Below, piece after piece: positions 9,901 to 19,976 of a stretch of 53,862 nucleotides of DNA. The notes under the pieces are model-generated. The model made no database searches and was not told the origin of the DNA. It worked only from the letters and a program-made list of their open reading frames with translations. A program made the translations under genes and the position numbers. Numbering within the stretch: position 1 is the stretch's first letter; each line of letters starts with the position of its first letter. The stretch is from Thermoplasmata archaeon (GTDB lineage: Archaea; Thermoplasmatota; Thermoplasmata; Thermoplasmatales; Thermoplasmataceae): the NCBI GenBank assembly GCA_021802205.1, contig JAKAAT010000003.1, positions 5,189-59,050 of the forward strand. Direction: 5' to 3'.

Positions 9901-9910
9901 ATTTTTATAC
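9901..9910 (+). promoter_or_regulatory. TATA box of the 48-residue protein gene
   Basis: ATTTTTATAC is centred about 24 nt before the ATG at 9930 and fits a leaderless archaeal promoter. Its presence supports the small ORF downstream as a real, separately transcribed gene. Confidence 0.4.
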
Positions 9911-9929
9911 AATGTTAATATTATTAATA

Positions 9930-10076
9930 ATGGGACTCGGTAAAAGAGATTTAAATAGAAAGAAGAAAAGCATAGAAATGAAAATTGATGAACTCGAACA
10001 GAAGGCAAGAAAAAATCCTATGGATAAATCCATACAGGTTGAAATTAATGAATTGAAGAAAAAACTTGATAAATAA
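9930..10076 (+). CDS. Small highly charged helical protein, 48 residues
   Basis: An open frame of 48 codons with its own TATA-like element 24 nt upstream. The product is almost all Lys, Glu, Asp, Asn and Leu with heptad-like spacing (KIDELEQKARK.., VEINELKKKLDK), so a short coiled coil or nucleic-acid-associated peptide is likely. I do not recognise the family. Small basic and acidic helical proteins of this kind are common in Thermoplasmatales genomes. No hydrophobic segment is present, so it should be cytoplasmic. Confidence 0.6.
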   Translation: MGLGKRDLNRKKKSIEMKIDELEQKARKNPMDKSIQVEINELKKKLDK

Positions 10077-10174
10077 TAACGTATAATAGAGATTAATTGT
10101 TTTTACGGTAAATATCCATAGTCAACAAATTGTTAATTTTATAGTTAAATTTCAGGATATTAATGGTCCTGAAC

Positions 10175-10185
10175 GTTTTTATACC
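10175..10185 (+). promoter_or_regulatory. TATA box of the 205-residue orphan gene
   Basis: GTTTTTATACC is centred 25 nt before the ATG at 10205, again the leaderless arrangement. It supports the chosen start codon. Confidence 0.45.
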
Positions 10186-10204
10186 ATGATTATGTTACGT
10201 TTAT

Positions 10205-10822
10205 ATGGGAATCGCAGGATTTATTTCAGAGGATTTAAAGAAGTCTCCGGTAACAGTTGATTATACATGGTATGATCGTTCTCAGGGTGTTGTACAGTGG
10301 AATTTTCACAACATAGGAAGCACCACAAGATCCTTCATACTTATCAGAGGAGTTTCGCAGAATGGTAATGTTTCTGAAATATATGCGTTCGGTGATGCAT
10401 TTTACCCTCTGTATTACCGGAATTTCAATGTTGACTTTGTTACACATCCGGAAAGCTTGAAAAATGTAAATGTTGAAACCAACAGTGCACCGCTTGCAGT
10501 TATAGAAAATTCAGAGTCAGAACTCCTGGTTGCTTTTCTGTATACACTTTCCGGCGGGGAATCATATTCCGTCCTCGAGGCAGGATGGAAGGGCATTGAA
10601 CCTGGAGGGATAAGTGTTGCATTAGCAAAATATAAGGGAATTAAAAATTTCGAAATCAACTACGATAAGAAGCAGTGCACACTTTATAATGAAGAGTCAA
10701 ACACCGATTACCAGTGTCCGCCAGATCCATTTACAGTTAGAGGTGGTATGTTCTCCGTAGATAAAAGCATAAAGGAACTGTTCAATGACAGCATCATGGC
10801 TGTTTCAGCGGACACCTGTTAG
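10205..10822 (+). CDS. Conserved-looking orphan protein, 205 residues
   Basis: I do not recognise the family. The protein looks soluble and beta-rich, with many aromatic and Gly/Ser residues (VDYTWYDRSQGVVQWNFHN, GDAFYPLYYRNFNV, LSGGESYSVLEAGWKG). The middle (about 75-130) has a hydrophobic strand pattern ending in a GxEPGG turn. There are three cysteines, all near the C-terminus (CTLYN, YQCPP, final C). There is no signal peptide or membrane helix. The mRNA is probably leaderless. Neighbours (a small charged protein and SurE) give no functional clue. Confidence 0.75.
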   Translation: MGIAGFISEDLKKSPVTVDYTWYDRSQGVVQWNFHNIGSTTRSFILIRGVSQNGNVSEIYAFGDAFYPLYYRNFNVDFVTHPESLKNVNVETNSAPLAVIENSESELLVAFLYTLSGGESYSVLEAGWKGIEPGGISVALAKYKGIKNFEINYDKKQCTLYNEESNTDYQCPPDPFTVRGGMFSVDKSIKELFNDSIMAVSADTC

Positions 10823-10950
10823 GAAATTCCATAATTAAATAAAAATATGCAATTTCAATGAATAACAGCTTTTGATGGCATATCTCCTTGAAATTATGTC
10901 CGAAAATATATAGATAAAGACTAAATATAATAGTCGTATATAAAATCACT

Positions 10951-11760
10951 ATGATTTTAGTTACAAACGATGACGGATTTAATGCAGTTGGCATAAAAGA
11001 GCTGTATAAAAACGCCTCTATGATTGATGAGGCTATTATGGTTGCACCTGACAGTATGAGAAGTGCCTCCGGCATGACCATTACCTTTACCAGACCAATG
11101 AGAATCCAGCCAATAAAAAATGCAGATATTAAGGGATATGCCATATCTGGATATCCTGCCGATACAATAACAATTGCACAGAATGTTATTTTGCCAGGTA
11201 AGAATATTGATCTTGTTGCCAGTGGAATAAACTTGGGTTCCAATATATCACTGAGATCCATTTATGCAAGTGGTACCATATCTGCCGCTATGGCTGCTGC
11301 ACTGAAAGGAATTAAGGCCATGGCTTTCTCCATGGTTACAGATAAAATTAATGCCAATAGTGATTCAGACTTTTCCAAAGCCGGAGTATATTCAAGATAT
11401 ATAATGGAGGAGTATCTTCAGAATGGATTTCCCAGGAATGCAGATGTGCTCAATATAAACTTTCCTGAAAATATAACGGATGACACGGAAATAAAGGTTG
11501 TTCCCATGGCGTCCAGTGTATTCCATGACTATCTTGTTCATAATATAGACCCCAACGGTAAGGATTATTACTGGCTTGGGAATGAAATTGAAAAGCAGGA
11601 AGATAAAAATACTGATTATTACGTTTTGATGGAGGAGAATAATATTTCAGTAACACCGCTATCAATACATGGGCATAGCGTAACGGATTATGCACCCACA
11701 GAAAAATTCTTTGAAAACGTTCAGGACAGGATACTGGAAGATCAGGACGGAATAGCATAG
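10951..11760 (+). CDS. surE: 5'/3'-nucleotidase SurE
   Basis: Metal-dependent phosphatase that removes phosphate from nucleoside monophosphates. The 269-residue length is normal. The metal-binding NDDG motif is at residues 6-9 and the active-site loop is ASGINLGSNI at about residues 90-99. The domain-swapped C-terminal arm is present (HGHSVTDYAPTEKF). An AT-rich TATA-like region sits about 25 nt before the ATG. SurE is often linked to stress survival and nucleotide salvage; here it precedes nadM, which may be incidental. Confidence 0.93.
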   Translation: MILVTNDDGFNAVGIKELYKNASMIDEAIMVAPDSMRSASGMTITFTRPMRIQPIKNADIKGYAISGYPADTITIAQNVILPGKNIDLVASGINLGSNISLRSIYASGTISAAMAAALKGIKAMAFSMVTDKINANSDSDFSKAGVYSRYIMEEYLQNGFPRNADVLNINFPENITDDTEIKVVPMASSVFHDYLVHNIDPNGKDYYWLGNEIEKQEDKNTDYYVLMEENNISVTPLSIHGHSVTDYAPTEKFFENVQDRILEDQDGIA

Positions 11761-11835
11761 TTCTTTTAGATTTGTATCTTTAGTTTCTTCGGTTTATTCA
11801 TAAAGATTTATTTATAAAATCTGGATTCAGGTTAA

Positions 11836-12354
11836 ATGAAAGCCTTTATCATCGGCAGGTTTCAACCGTTCCATAATGGACATCTAGCAATAATAAAGCA
11901 TATACTGGATCATAATGATTATGTCGTCATAGGAATAGGCAGCGCTCAGCTGTCACACACTCTTATGAACCCATTTACAGCTGGTGAGCGCTATTTGATG
12001 ATACTTAACACTCTTGAAAATAATGGTATTTCCAATTATTATATAGTACCCATAGAGGATGTAAACTCAAATCCCATGTGGGTGGCACATGTGGAATCCC
12101 TTACTCCGCCATTCCACAGAGTATATACAAACAATCCTCTGGTAAGAAGACTCTTCTATGAAAAGCAGTACGAGGTTCTTTCAATGCCAATGATTAACAG
12201 GGCATCATGGTCAGGAACAAGAATCAGGCAGAAAATTCTCAATGGTGGTGACTGGAAATCCGATGTACCTGAAACTGTATATAATATAATGAATGACCTG
12301 GATGGAATAAACCGTATCAAGGATTTATCCAGAACCGACGAGGACCCTATCTAA
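11836..12354 (+). CDS. nadM: Nicotinamide-nucleotide adenylyltransferase (archaeal NadM)
   Basis: Joins NMN and ATP to make NAD+, the last step of NAD synthesis. The 172-residue archaeal-type enzyme carries the nucleotidyltransferase motif GRFQPFHNGH at residues 7-16 and the second motif SGTRIRQKI at about 135-143. The length matches archaeal NadM. A TATA-like tract at about 11806-11820 precedes the ATG. Confidence 0.94.
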   Translation: MKAFIIGRFQPFHNGHLAIIKHILDHNDYVVIGIGSAQLSHTLMNPFTAGERYLMILNTLENNGISNYYIVPIEDVNSNPMWVAHVESLTPPFHRVYTNNPLVRRLFYEKQYEVLSMPMINRASWSGTRIRQKILNGGDWKSDVPETVYNIMNDLDGINRIKDLSRTDEDPI

Positions 12355-12486
12355 TGAATTATTTTATATCATAATTACGAAATTTTAATAATATGATTTT
12401 TTTGGTATATGTATCATACATAGAGATCAAATAACGCAAATCAAGATGGGACAAAAATATATATTGATTTAAAATACTATACATAA

Positions 12487-14820
12487 ATGAAAATTAAAAT
12501 GAGGATTGTTGCAGCCTCTTACAGGCAAAGCGACGTAACCGTTGAACTATACGGCCGTACAGAAGATAATAAGTCAATAACTGCACTATATTATGGATTC
12601 AAGCCCTATTTTGATTATGTGGAACCGGATGAAGACTGTATCAAAAACATAAAGAGTAATCCTGAATTTATAAGAATGGAAGATAAAAATCTATTTCTTG
12701 ATGGTAAAAATGTCGATGTAAAGCGCATATATATCAAATCTCCATGGAAAGTACCAGAATTAAGGAAACTCTGTCCGTGCCAGGCACTTGCAGCAGATAT
12801 ACCGTTCCACCACCGGTTTATTTACGATTTTGATCTTGGCTCAACGATTGAAATAGATGGTGAATGCATCGAATCAGAGAAAAAAAATTACACAACTGAT
12901 ATGGTTATCAAAATAAATCAGGTAAGGAGGACAGACGATTTCAATCCACAGCTCAAAATATTTTCCTTTGATATAGAGAATTCAATTTCCACCAGGGAAA
13001 TTTTCGTAATAGGATATTCCATATACTTCAACGGGGAGATAAATGAAGGTGCACTTACCGGGAAGGAACCTGAAATACTTGAAAATTTCAATAAACTGGT
13101 GCAGAAAGAAGACCCGGATTTGATTACCGGATACAATATAGATGGATATGATATGCCTCTTCTGGAGGAAAGAATGAGATTCAATAAAATCCAGTTCAGA
13201 ATTGGAAGGGATTTTATTCCACCAAGGAGAATCATGGATCAGTATTGGAGGCTCCATGGAAGGGTAATTGATGATACCTGGTGGGAGGTCAGGAAAGTTC
13301 TGCACCCAAAGCATGAGACCCTCAATTATGTGTCCAATATGCTCCTGAATGAGGGTAAGGAGAATGTTAACAGGCTTGACATAGAAAATGAATGGGCAAG
13401 GAGGCCAGCTGATGTAATAAAGTACTGCATCAAGGATGCCCGCCTCGCACTGATGATATACAGGAAAATAAGGATACTGGACAGAAATTTGTACCTTTCA
13501 ACCGTTTCTATGCTTCCGCTGGATGATGTCACCAACGGCGGAACAAGTACATATGTGGATTCCCTGCTAATAAGAAGAGCAGATCGTGAAAACATAGGAG
13601 TTCCAATGAGCTCTTCTAAATTTTCCAATGATACCTATGAAGGAGGTTATGTTCACACCATGGACCCTGGTCTTTTTGATATGATCGTTGTACTGGATTT
13701 TAAAAGCATGTATCCTTCAATGATCATTAAATACAATATTTGTTTCACAACGCTGAGCAGTGAAGGAACAATCGTTGCACCGAACGGTGCTAAATTTCTT
13801 TCCACTGATGTCAAAAAGGGGTTAATTCCGGATTTACTGGAACAGCTCATGAAAAAACGTGACGAGGTTAAGAAGCAGATGAAAACAGATAAAGCCAATT
13901 ATGAATACCTGGACGGTCTCCAGGCTGCCATAAAGGTGCTTATGAATACATTTTACGGTGTTCTCGGAACTTCCTTTTACAGGTTCACTAACAGGGAAAT
14001 CAGCAGTGCAATCACCGCATTTGCCAGAAATACCATAACATCCATAATAGATGATCTGGAAAAAACCGGTAATAAGGTTATATACGGAGATACAGATTCT
14101 ATTTTCATAGAATCCGGAAAAGAAACACTGGATGAGGCAATAGAATACGGAAATAGGCTAAGCTCCGAAATATCAGAAAGGGAGCAGCTGGTCCTTGAAT
14201 TTGAAAAAATAATGGACCCTTTATTTTCACACGGTGCAAAGAAGAGGTACGCAGGAAAGATTGTTTATCCACCATCATCTGCCAGTCAAATCCTAGTGAG
14301 GGGATACGAAACAAGGAGAACAGACTCTTTTGACCTTCAAAGTGAGGCATTATCAAAGGTATTTGATTTGATACTTTCAAGGGATGTGGAAGGGGCAAAA
14401 AAATATGCCGAAGACCTCATCAGGGAGGTGGCAGAGGGTAAAATAGACAACAGTAAGCTCGTAATATCCCGGAGTGTAAAGAATTTTTCGCAGTACAAGA
14501 ATGAAAATTCCATGGCAAATGTAAATGCTGCCAAAAAATTGATAGAACGGGGAGAAACATTTATTCCCGGAATGAAGGTTTCATGGATTGTTACAGATGC
14601 AGGAAAAACACCACAGGGAGTCGAGCCTTTCATAGATGGTCAGGAATTTACATATACTCCGGATTATACATATTATTCCAAGAGGTTACAGGAAACACTG
14701 AACAGAGTTCTGGAAAGCCTTGATAAGGAGGTAACGGTATTCAAAAATCCACAGAGTAAAATTACAGATTCATTCCAGGAAAAACCAGGGAAACGTAATA
14801 TAGAAGATTTCTTCAAATAG
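12487..14820 (+). CDS. polB: Family B DNA polymerase
   Basis: Replicative or repair DNA polymerase with proofreading, 777 residues. Exonuclease motif I is FDIEN at 161-165 and exo II lies in the NIDGYDMPLLEE stretch. The polymerase palm carries DFKSMYPS (motif A, D404), KVLMNTFYG (motif B) and YGDTDS at about 533-538 (motif C). KKRYAGK follows. The last residues, KRNIEDFFK, resemble a PCNA-interacting PIP box with the usual Gln replaced. All catalytic Asp/Glu residues look intact, so this is an active PolB. A strong AT-rich promoter region precedes the ATG. Confidence 0.96.
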   Translation: MKIKMRIVAASYRQSDVTVELYGRTEDNKSITALYYGFKPYFDYVEPDEDCIKNIKSNPEFIRMEDKNLFLDGKNVDVKRIYIKSPWKVPELRKLCPCQALAADIPFHHRFIYDFDLGSTIEIDGECIESEKKNYTTDMVIKINQVRRTDDFNPQLKIFSFDIENSISTREIFVIGYSIYFNGEINEGALTGKEPEILENFNKLVQKEDPDLITGYNIDGYDMPLLEERMRFNKIQFRIGRDFIPPRRIMDQYWRLHGRVIDDTWWEVRKVLHPKHETLNYVSNMLLNEGKENVNRLDIENEWARRPADVIKYCIKDARLALMIYRKIRILDRNLYLSTVSMLPLDDVTNGGTSTYVDSLLIRRADRENIGVPMSSSKFSNDTYEGGYVHTMDPGLFDMIVVLDFKSMYPSMIIKYNICFTTLSSEGTIVAPNGAKFLSTDVKKGLIPDLLEQLMKKRDEVKKQMKTDKANYEYLDGLQAAIKVLMNTFYGVLGTSFYRFTNREISSAITAFARNTITSIIDDLEKTGNKVIYGDTDSIFIESGKETLDEAIEYGNRLSSEISEREQLVLEFEKIMDPLFSHGAKKRYAGKIVYPPSSASQILVRGYETRRTDSFDLQSEALSKVFDLILSRDVEGAKKYAEDLIREVAEGKIDNSKLVISRSVKNFSQYKNENSMANVNAAKKLIERGETFIPGMKVSWIVTDAGKTPQGVEPFIDGQEFTYTPDYTYYSKRLQETLNRVLESLDKEVTVFKNPQSKITDSFQEKPGKRNIEDFFK

Positions 14821-14875
14821 TTCAGTAGTCAATTATTTAGTAAAAATATATATACGTTTTTCCACTTAACGGAAA

Positions 14876-16108
14876 ATGAAGGATACCAGAAAATCATTGA
14901 TTTTTACATCACTGGGGCATTTTGCAAACGATGGTAATTTTCTACTTTTCCCGACGTTAATAGCCTATTACAAGGTTATACCTCACGTAGGTATAGCATT
15001 TCTCGGGGTTATGGCTATAATTTATAATTTACTATCCGGGCTTCTTGGTCCGTCAATCGGGAAGCTGGCTGACAGAATAGACCGTGATGGCTTTCTTATT
15101 TTTGTCGGTATATTTATGGAGGCAATTTCTGCAATATTATTCGGAGTGGCTTTTATATACGAACTTTATGCCAGTTACATAATACTCATAGCATCCATTG
15201 TTCTAGGCGCAGGCCAGGCATTTTATCATCCCATAGGGGCATCTATTCTGGCATTTACCTACGGAAAGAAGGATTCCTCCTCTGCCATGGGAATCAATGG
15301 CTCCTTTGGAAGCCTGGGAAGGGCCCTGATTCCTTCTATGCTGGTTTATTCCATGCTATTCTTCGGGCATTTTGGAGGACTAATTGTACTATCAATATAT
15401 ACATTTATAGCTGCATTCATCATTTTCACTGGATTGAACTTCTTTAAAAGGAGCAAGTACATAAAGGTCGACAGGGAAAAACATGGCAGAAATACAGTAG
15501 AGGATAAAGCCTCTAGGGAAGAATACTCAAAATACAGTAAATTTCTTTATATTCTCACTGCCATAGTTTTTATCAGGGCATTCTTCCTGATGGGCACGGT
15601 TACATTTACACCTGATTACTTCGATAACGTATTTAATTCTAAAATAATCATGGGTGATATAGTTACAATCAGTTTTCTGGGTGCAGTATTGGGGCAGCCA
15701 TATTTTGGAACCGTTGTCAAGAAACACGGGGGAAAATTCACCATTGCCGTTACCACAATTGCCTCTACCATATTTTTCGGGCTTATGCTGATTACGGACA
15801 ATTTATATCTTATAACGGTTATCTATCTTTTATATGCAATATTCGCATTTACCAGTTTTCCAGTGCTTCTGGGCTATGTGGCGCAGACAATCCCGCAGAA
15901 ATTCTCAACACGTTCAAATGCACTGGTGTGGAGCTTCGGAAATATTGTTGGCGGGTCAGTTGGTATTGCTATAGTGACATTGCTCCTCTATGTCCATATC
16001 TCTCTGTATACATCCCTGATAATAATGTTAATATTTTCAATAATATCAATTGCCATGCTCCCCCTGCTGCCTTCTAAAAGCAATCTGGAGGAAACTACAG
16101 TTGCATAA
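14876..16108 (+). CDS. MFS transporter, drug-efflux/fosmidomycin-resistance-like
   Basis: Integral membrane transporter of 410 residues with two six-helix halves separated by a charged loop (about 195-222). The loop motif GKLADRIDRDG at about 60-70 is the MFS motif A. The N-terminal HFANDG stretch and the GHFGG stretch resemble fosmidomycin-resistance (Fsr)-type members. The substrate is unknown. It is convergent with pheS, with only 2 nt between stop codons. Confidence 0.8.
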   Translation: MKDTRKSLIFTSLGHFANDGNFLLFPTLIAYYKVIPHVGIAFLGVMAIIYNLLSGLLGPSIGKLADRIDRDGFLIFVGIFMEAISAILFGVAFIYELYASYIILIASIVLGAGQAFYHPIGASILAFTYGKKDSSSAMGINGSFGSLGRALIPSMLVYSMLFFGHFGGLIVLSIYTFIAAFIIFTGLNFFKRSKYIKVDREKHGRNTVEDKASREEYSKYSKFLYILTAIVFIRAFFLMGTVTFTPDYFDNVFNSKIIMGDIVTISFLGAVLGQPYFGTVVKKHGGKFTIAVTTIASTIFFGLMLITDNLYLITVIYLLYAIFAFTSFPVLLGYVAQTIPQKFSTRSNALVWSFGNIVGGSVGIAIVTLLLYVHISLYTSLIIMLIFSIISIAMLPLLPSKSNLEETTVA

Positions 16109-16110
16109 CT

Positions 16111-17568
16111 TTAAAATCTTATTTTATAATTTTTGAGCCAGTCCAGATCGCTGTTGTATATTTCCCGGATATCATTTAAATTATAGTATAGCATCGCGAG
16201 TCTTTCCAGCCCGAGGCCGAATGCCAGCACGGGTGATCTGATTCCCATAGGTTTTGTAACCTCAGGTCTGAATATTCCTGAACCTCCAAGTTCAACCTCT
16301 TTTCCATTTATATCTACAGCAACGTCCATGCTGGGTTCAGTATAAGGATAATAGGAAGGTATTAACCTGATGTTGTTAAATCCAAGCCTTGAATAAAACT
16401 CCCTGAGAAGCCCTTTTAGCGTCGACAGGTTCACGTCCGGACTACAGACTGCCCCCTCAATCTGATACAGTTCTGAAAGGTGCTTCCAGTCAACACTTTC
16501 ATGACGAAATACCTTCTCTATGGAAAAAATAAACTGTGGAGTATCCCTGTGATTATATAGATATCTCACTGTATTAACCGTGGTATGTGTTCTCAATATT
16601 AGCCTTCTGGCTTCCTCCTCGGACCATTTATAATTCCAGCCACTGTACTTTCCATAGCCAGTTTCGTGGACCTTTCTGACTATATCCAGTATTTCCGGGT
16701 TTTCAAATTTAATATTATTTTCAGAATTTATATAAAATGTATCCTGCAGGTCTCTGGCAGGATGATCCTGTGGAATGAATAGCATATCCATATTCCATCC
16801 CGTATATTCTATAAAATGTCCGTGCATTTCTGTAAATCCCATTTCAAGGAATATCTTTCTTATATTTTCTATGAGATATGTTAGGGGGTGCAGTCCCGCC
16901 CCGTTGACCTGCTCTACCCTTGAATTCAGGTCATATGGTCTGAATTTATGTGTTTTCCATTCCCCGGAGGCTATGATTTCAGGAGTGAGCAATTCCAGAA
17001 AATCCTCATTTTCATAATTTTCCAGGGATTTAATTCCTTTTGTAGATATATTAATTATTCTTTTCATGTTTCTGTGCCTGTTAACAAGCCCCCTGTGCAT
17101 GAATACTTCAATCATTTCATCAGAAATTTTTCTACCGCTTTCCACAGCAGAGAGTGCCTGCTTCATGGTTTTAAATACATCCAGAAAATTTCCATCCATG
17201 AATTCTATAACTCCATTTACCGGTTTTATACCCATTTTGGCTATATTAGCCATACCTATTCTATAGTCGTCTCCCAGAATATCCTTTATTTCTGCTATGG
17301 TACATTTCTTTTTTTGAATTAACAATCTGTAAAGTCGTTCTTCAGGGAATCCCTGTTCAAGATACTTTTTCCCCTCAGTGGTGACTGTAAATTTATCACA
17401 CTGCTCTTTTTTAACACTAATAAGGTCTTTAAATTCAAGATAGGAGATTGCACTGGACCTGATACGTTCATCCAGACCGATATCAATGGAGTCCTCAGGC
17501 ACATCTTTTTTATCCTTAATATAACTCAAGACTCTGTACTCATTCATACTGATTTCAGTTTTTTCCAT
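16111..17568 (-). CDS. pheS: Phenylalanyl-tRNA synthetase alpha subunit
   Basis: Catalytic alpha subunit of the (alpha-beta)2 PheRS that charges tRNA-Phe. It is the archaeal/eukaryotic type: 485 residues with winged-helix DNA-binding-like repeats at the N-terminus (about 1-180) and a class II catalytic domain after that. Motif 2 is the RTHTTVNTVRYL stretch and motif 3 the GLGLERLAMLYYNL stretch near the C-terminus. The beta-subunit gene (pheT) is not in this window. Confidence 0.95.
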   Translation of the reverse strand: MEKTEISMNEYRVLSYIKDKKDVPEDSIDIGLDERIRSSAISYLEFKDLISVKKEQCDKFTVTTEGKKYLEQGFPEERLYRLLIQKKKCTIAEIKDILGDDYRIGMANIAKMGIKPVNGVIEFMDGNFLDVFKTMKQALSAVESGRKISDEMIEVFMHRGLVNRHRNMKRIINISTKGIKSLENYENEDFLELLTPEIIASGEWKTHKFRPYDLNSRVEQVNGAGLHPLTYLIENIRKIFLEMGFTEMHGHFIEYTGWNMDMLFIPQDHPARDLQDTFYINSENNIKFENPEILDIVRKVHETGYGKYSGWNYKWSEEEARRLILRTHTTVNTVRYLYNHRDTPQFIFSIEKVFRHESVDWKHLSELYQIEGAVCSPDVNLSTLKGLLREFYSRLGFNNIRLIPSYYPYTEPSMDVAVDINGKEVELGGSGIFRPEVTKPMGIRSPVLAFGLGLERLAMLYYNLNDIREIYNSDLDWLKNYKIRF

Positions 17569-17712
17569 TATACCTTAAATATCAGCTGCATTAAATAATT
17601 TTTCAGTGCGCTGTGCCGGGTGAGAAGATTGTTGAAAATCTCCTGAAACCTATTCAAATCAAGCTTTTTTATAAATTAAAATTATTTAAATAATAATAGA
17701 CAATTAACTAAT

Positions 17713-19533
17713 GTGGATTACGTACCAGATACATCGGTAATAGTTAGCGGAAAATTCAGGGAATACATAGCCAGAAAAAAAGATGTCAGAGTCATTTTAT
17801 CTGAAGCCATGATTGCAGAAATTGAACATCAGGCAAATGAGGGCAGATCCATAGGTTTTACTGCTCTGGAAGAACTCAAAAAACTTAGAGAGCTATCCGA
17901 CACTGGCAAAATTTACATTGATATAATGGGGAATCGCCCCATGGAATGGCAGATAAAGAATGCACACAGTGGAGAAATTGACAATATAATAAGAAATATT
18001 GCGCTTGACAATAATGCAACACTGGTAACTGGAGATCATATACAGAGTATTATTGCATCTATAAAGGGTATCAATGTTGTATATATCAAGGGCGAGGAAA
18101 AAGACGTTAAAGACATTCAGGAGTTTTTCGATGATTATACGTCATCCGTGCATCTAAAGGCAGGGATGAAACCACTTATAAAAACAGGAAAACCCGGAGA
18201 GGTCGTACTGAAAGAACTGGATTATACTGTATCATACGGTGAACTCGAGAAAATTGCATATAATATAGTACAGCGTGGCAAATTCGAGGATCAGTCATTT
18301 ATAGAAATGGATATGTTCGGTGCGACGGTTATACAGTTAAAGAATCTCAGGATAGTCATAACCAGGCCTCCATTTTCAGATATAATGGAAATAACTGCCG
18401 TAAGACCGGTGGTAAAAACGTCCATTGAGGATTATAAGCTGGATAAAAGAATAATGGATCGTCTTCAGAATAAGGCATATGGAATCCTGGTCTCCGGTTC
18501 TCCCGGTGCTGGAAAAAGCACATTTGTTACTGCACTGGCGGAATACTACGCCTCACAGAATAAGATAGTAAAAACTATGGAAAAACCCCGGGATTTGCAG
18601 GTAAATGATAATATAACACAGTATACAACTCTGGAAGGTGATATGGAAAAGACTGGAGACATTCTTCTGCTTGTCCGTGAGGATTATACAGTTTTCGATG
18701 AAATGCGTGTAACATCAGATTTTAAAGTATATTCAGATTTGAGGCTAGCCGGAGTGGGAATGATAGGTGTTGTTCATTCCACGAGGGCTGTAGATGCAAT
18801 ACAGCGTTTTGTCGGGAGAATTGAGCTAGGGCTGATACCACAGGTTGTTGATACAGTTTTATTCATCGAGGATGGAATGGTTGCACAGGTTCTCACCACG
18901 GATTATGAGATAAAAATACCCTATGGGCTGAATCAGGAAGACCTTGCAAGACCGGTAATAGTAATCAGGGACTTTCTCAAAAATAAGCCTGTCAGTGAAA
19001 TCTATACTTTCGGGGATCAGGTTGTGGTAATCCCTGTTGGCGAAGAAAAGACCGGGCAGAATCCACTGTTCGCACTGGCTGCGGCTAAGATCAGGGATGA
19101 TATTATGCAGCTTCTGGACACAGATCATGTCGATGTTCAGGTTATGTCCGAAGGCAGGGTAATCATAAAGGTACCGGACTCCAAGATACCGAGACTGATA
19201 GGCAGAAAGGGAGAAACGGTGAACGGACTAGAAAAATCTTATGGCCTCAAGATAGACGTAGATACATTATCAGACGATGCAAACATAATGCAGGATGCAG
19301 TAATAGAAATCAAAAATAAAACATTATTTATAGATGTGGGTTCCAGGAACCGCCCAGTAAAATTCTATGTAGATGGGATTTCTGTTTTATCTGCACGGAG
19401 CTCATCAAAGGGCATGATCAAGTTGAGATTGAATAGTGATACTGGAAATACGGTCTATAAATATATTAAGCAGGGTAAAAAATTGCAGTATATGATCATG
19501 GAAGAGCCTGAATTAAATAAATCCACTAAATGA
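17713..19533 (+). CDS. PIN-domain / PilT-type ATPase / KH fusion protein
   Basis: Archaeal conserved three-part protein of 606 residues. A PIN nuclease-like domain (1-about 140) has acidic residues D6, E37/E38, D90 and D108. A VirB11/PilT-like ATPase follows, with Walker A GSPGAGKST at 262-270. A KH RNA-binding domain has its GRKG loop at 497-500. The family is widespread in archaea and thought to act in RNA processing or ribosome-associated work; the precise role is not established. The start is GTG at 17713. An overlapping ATG at 17711 is in another frame. The DUF302 gene follows 30 nt later. Confidence 0.85.
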   Translation: MDYVPDTSVIVSGKFREYIARKKDVRVILSEAMIAEIEHQANEGRSIGFTALEELKKLRELSDTGKIYIDIMGNRPMEWQIKNAHSGEIDNIIRNIALDNNATLVTGDHIQSIIASIKGINVVYIKGEEKDVKDIQEFFDDYTSSVHLKAGMKPLIKTGKPGEVVLKELDYTVSYGELEKIAYNIVQRGKFEDQSFIEMDMFGATVIQLKNLRIVITRPPFSDIMEITAVRPVVKTSIEDYKLDKRIMDRLQNKAYGILVSGSPGAGKSTFVTALAEYYASQNKIVKTMEKPRDLQVNDNITQYTTLEGDMEKTGDILLLVREDYTVFDEMRVTSDFKVYSDLRLAGVGMIGVVHSTRAVDAIQRFVGRIELGLIPQVVDTVLFIEDGMVAQVLTTDYEIKIPYGLNQEDLARPVIVIRDFLKNKPVSEIYTFGDQVVVIPVGEEKTGQNPLFALAAAKIRDDIMQLLDTDHVDVQVMSEGRVIIKVPDSKIPRLIGRKGETVNGLEKSYGLKIDVDTLSDDANIMQDAVIEIKNKTLFIDVGSRNRPVKFYVDGISVLSARSSSKGMIKLRLNSDTGNTVYKYIKQGKKLQYMIMEEPELNKSTK

Positions 19534-19563
19534 AGTTTAAATATTTTCCTGTAATGTATACTT

Positions 19564-19944
19564 ATGTACTCATACGAGAAGATATTCAATAAGGATGCAG
19601 AGGAAATATTTGGAAGAATCCATAAATTGCTCAAGGAAGCTAACTGGCTTATACTTTCATACGTGAATGTTAAGGAGATATTCACGAAAATGAATAAGTC
19701 CATTGACCCGTATTACATATTGGATGTTTGCTCTCCTCCTGCCGCTGTTGAACTTATACATGATAATGAGGATATAGGAGCATTTATTCCCTGCAAAGTT
19801 GTTTTAATCCAGCACGGAAAAGAGACAAAGCTCATAATGCCGAAACCATCGGTGCTTTCGAAGGAATATCTTGATACAGATGGCAAGGTTGCAGAAAAAT
19901 ACGAGGAAGCATTGATAGAAATACTGGAAAGAATAGATTCATAA
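19564..19944 (+). CDS. DUF302-family protein
   Basis: A cytoplasmic protein of 126 residues with the DUF302 pattern: an amphipathic N-terminal helix, YYILDVCSPPAAVELI (a Cys-Ser-Pro-Pro turn), then FIPCKVVLIQHGKETKLIMPKPSVLSKEY. DUF302 proteins form a small alpha-beta fold and have been linked to metal, redox or acid conditions without a settled function. The two cysteines (in DVCSPP and IPCKV) may matter. It lies 30 nt after the PIN-ATPase. Confidence 0.75.
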   Translation: MYSYEKIFNKDAEEIFGRIHKLLKEANWLILSYVNVKEIFTKMNKSIDPYYILDVCSPPAAVELIHDNEDIGAFIPCKVVLIQHGKETKLIMPKPSVLSKEYLDTDGKVAEKYEEALIEILERIDS

Positions 19945-19976
19945 AGTTTATTCGATGAATATTATATGCACTTTAA

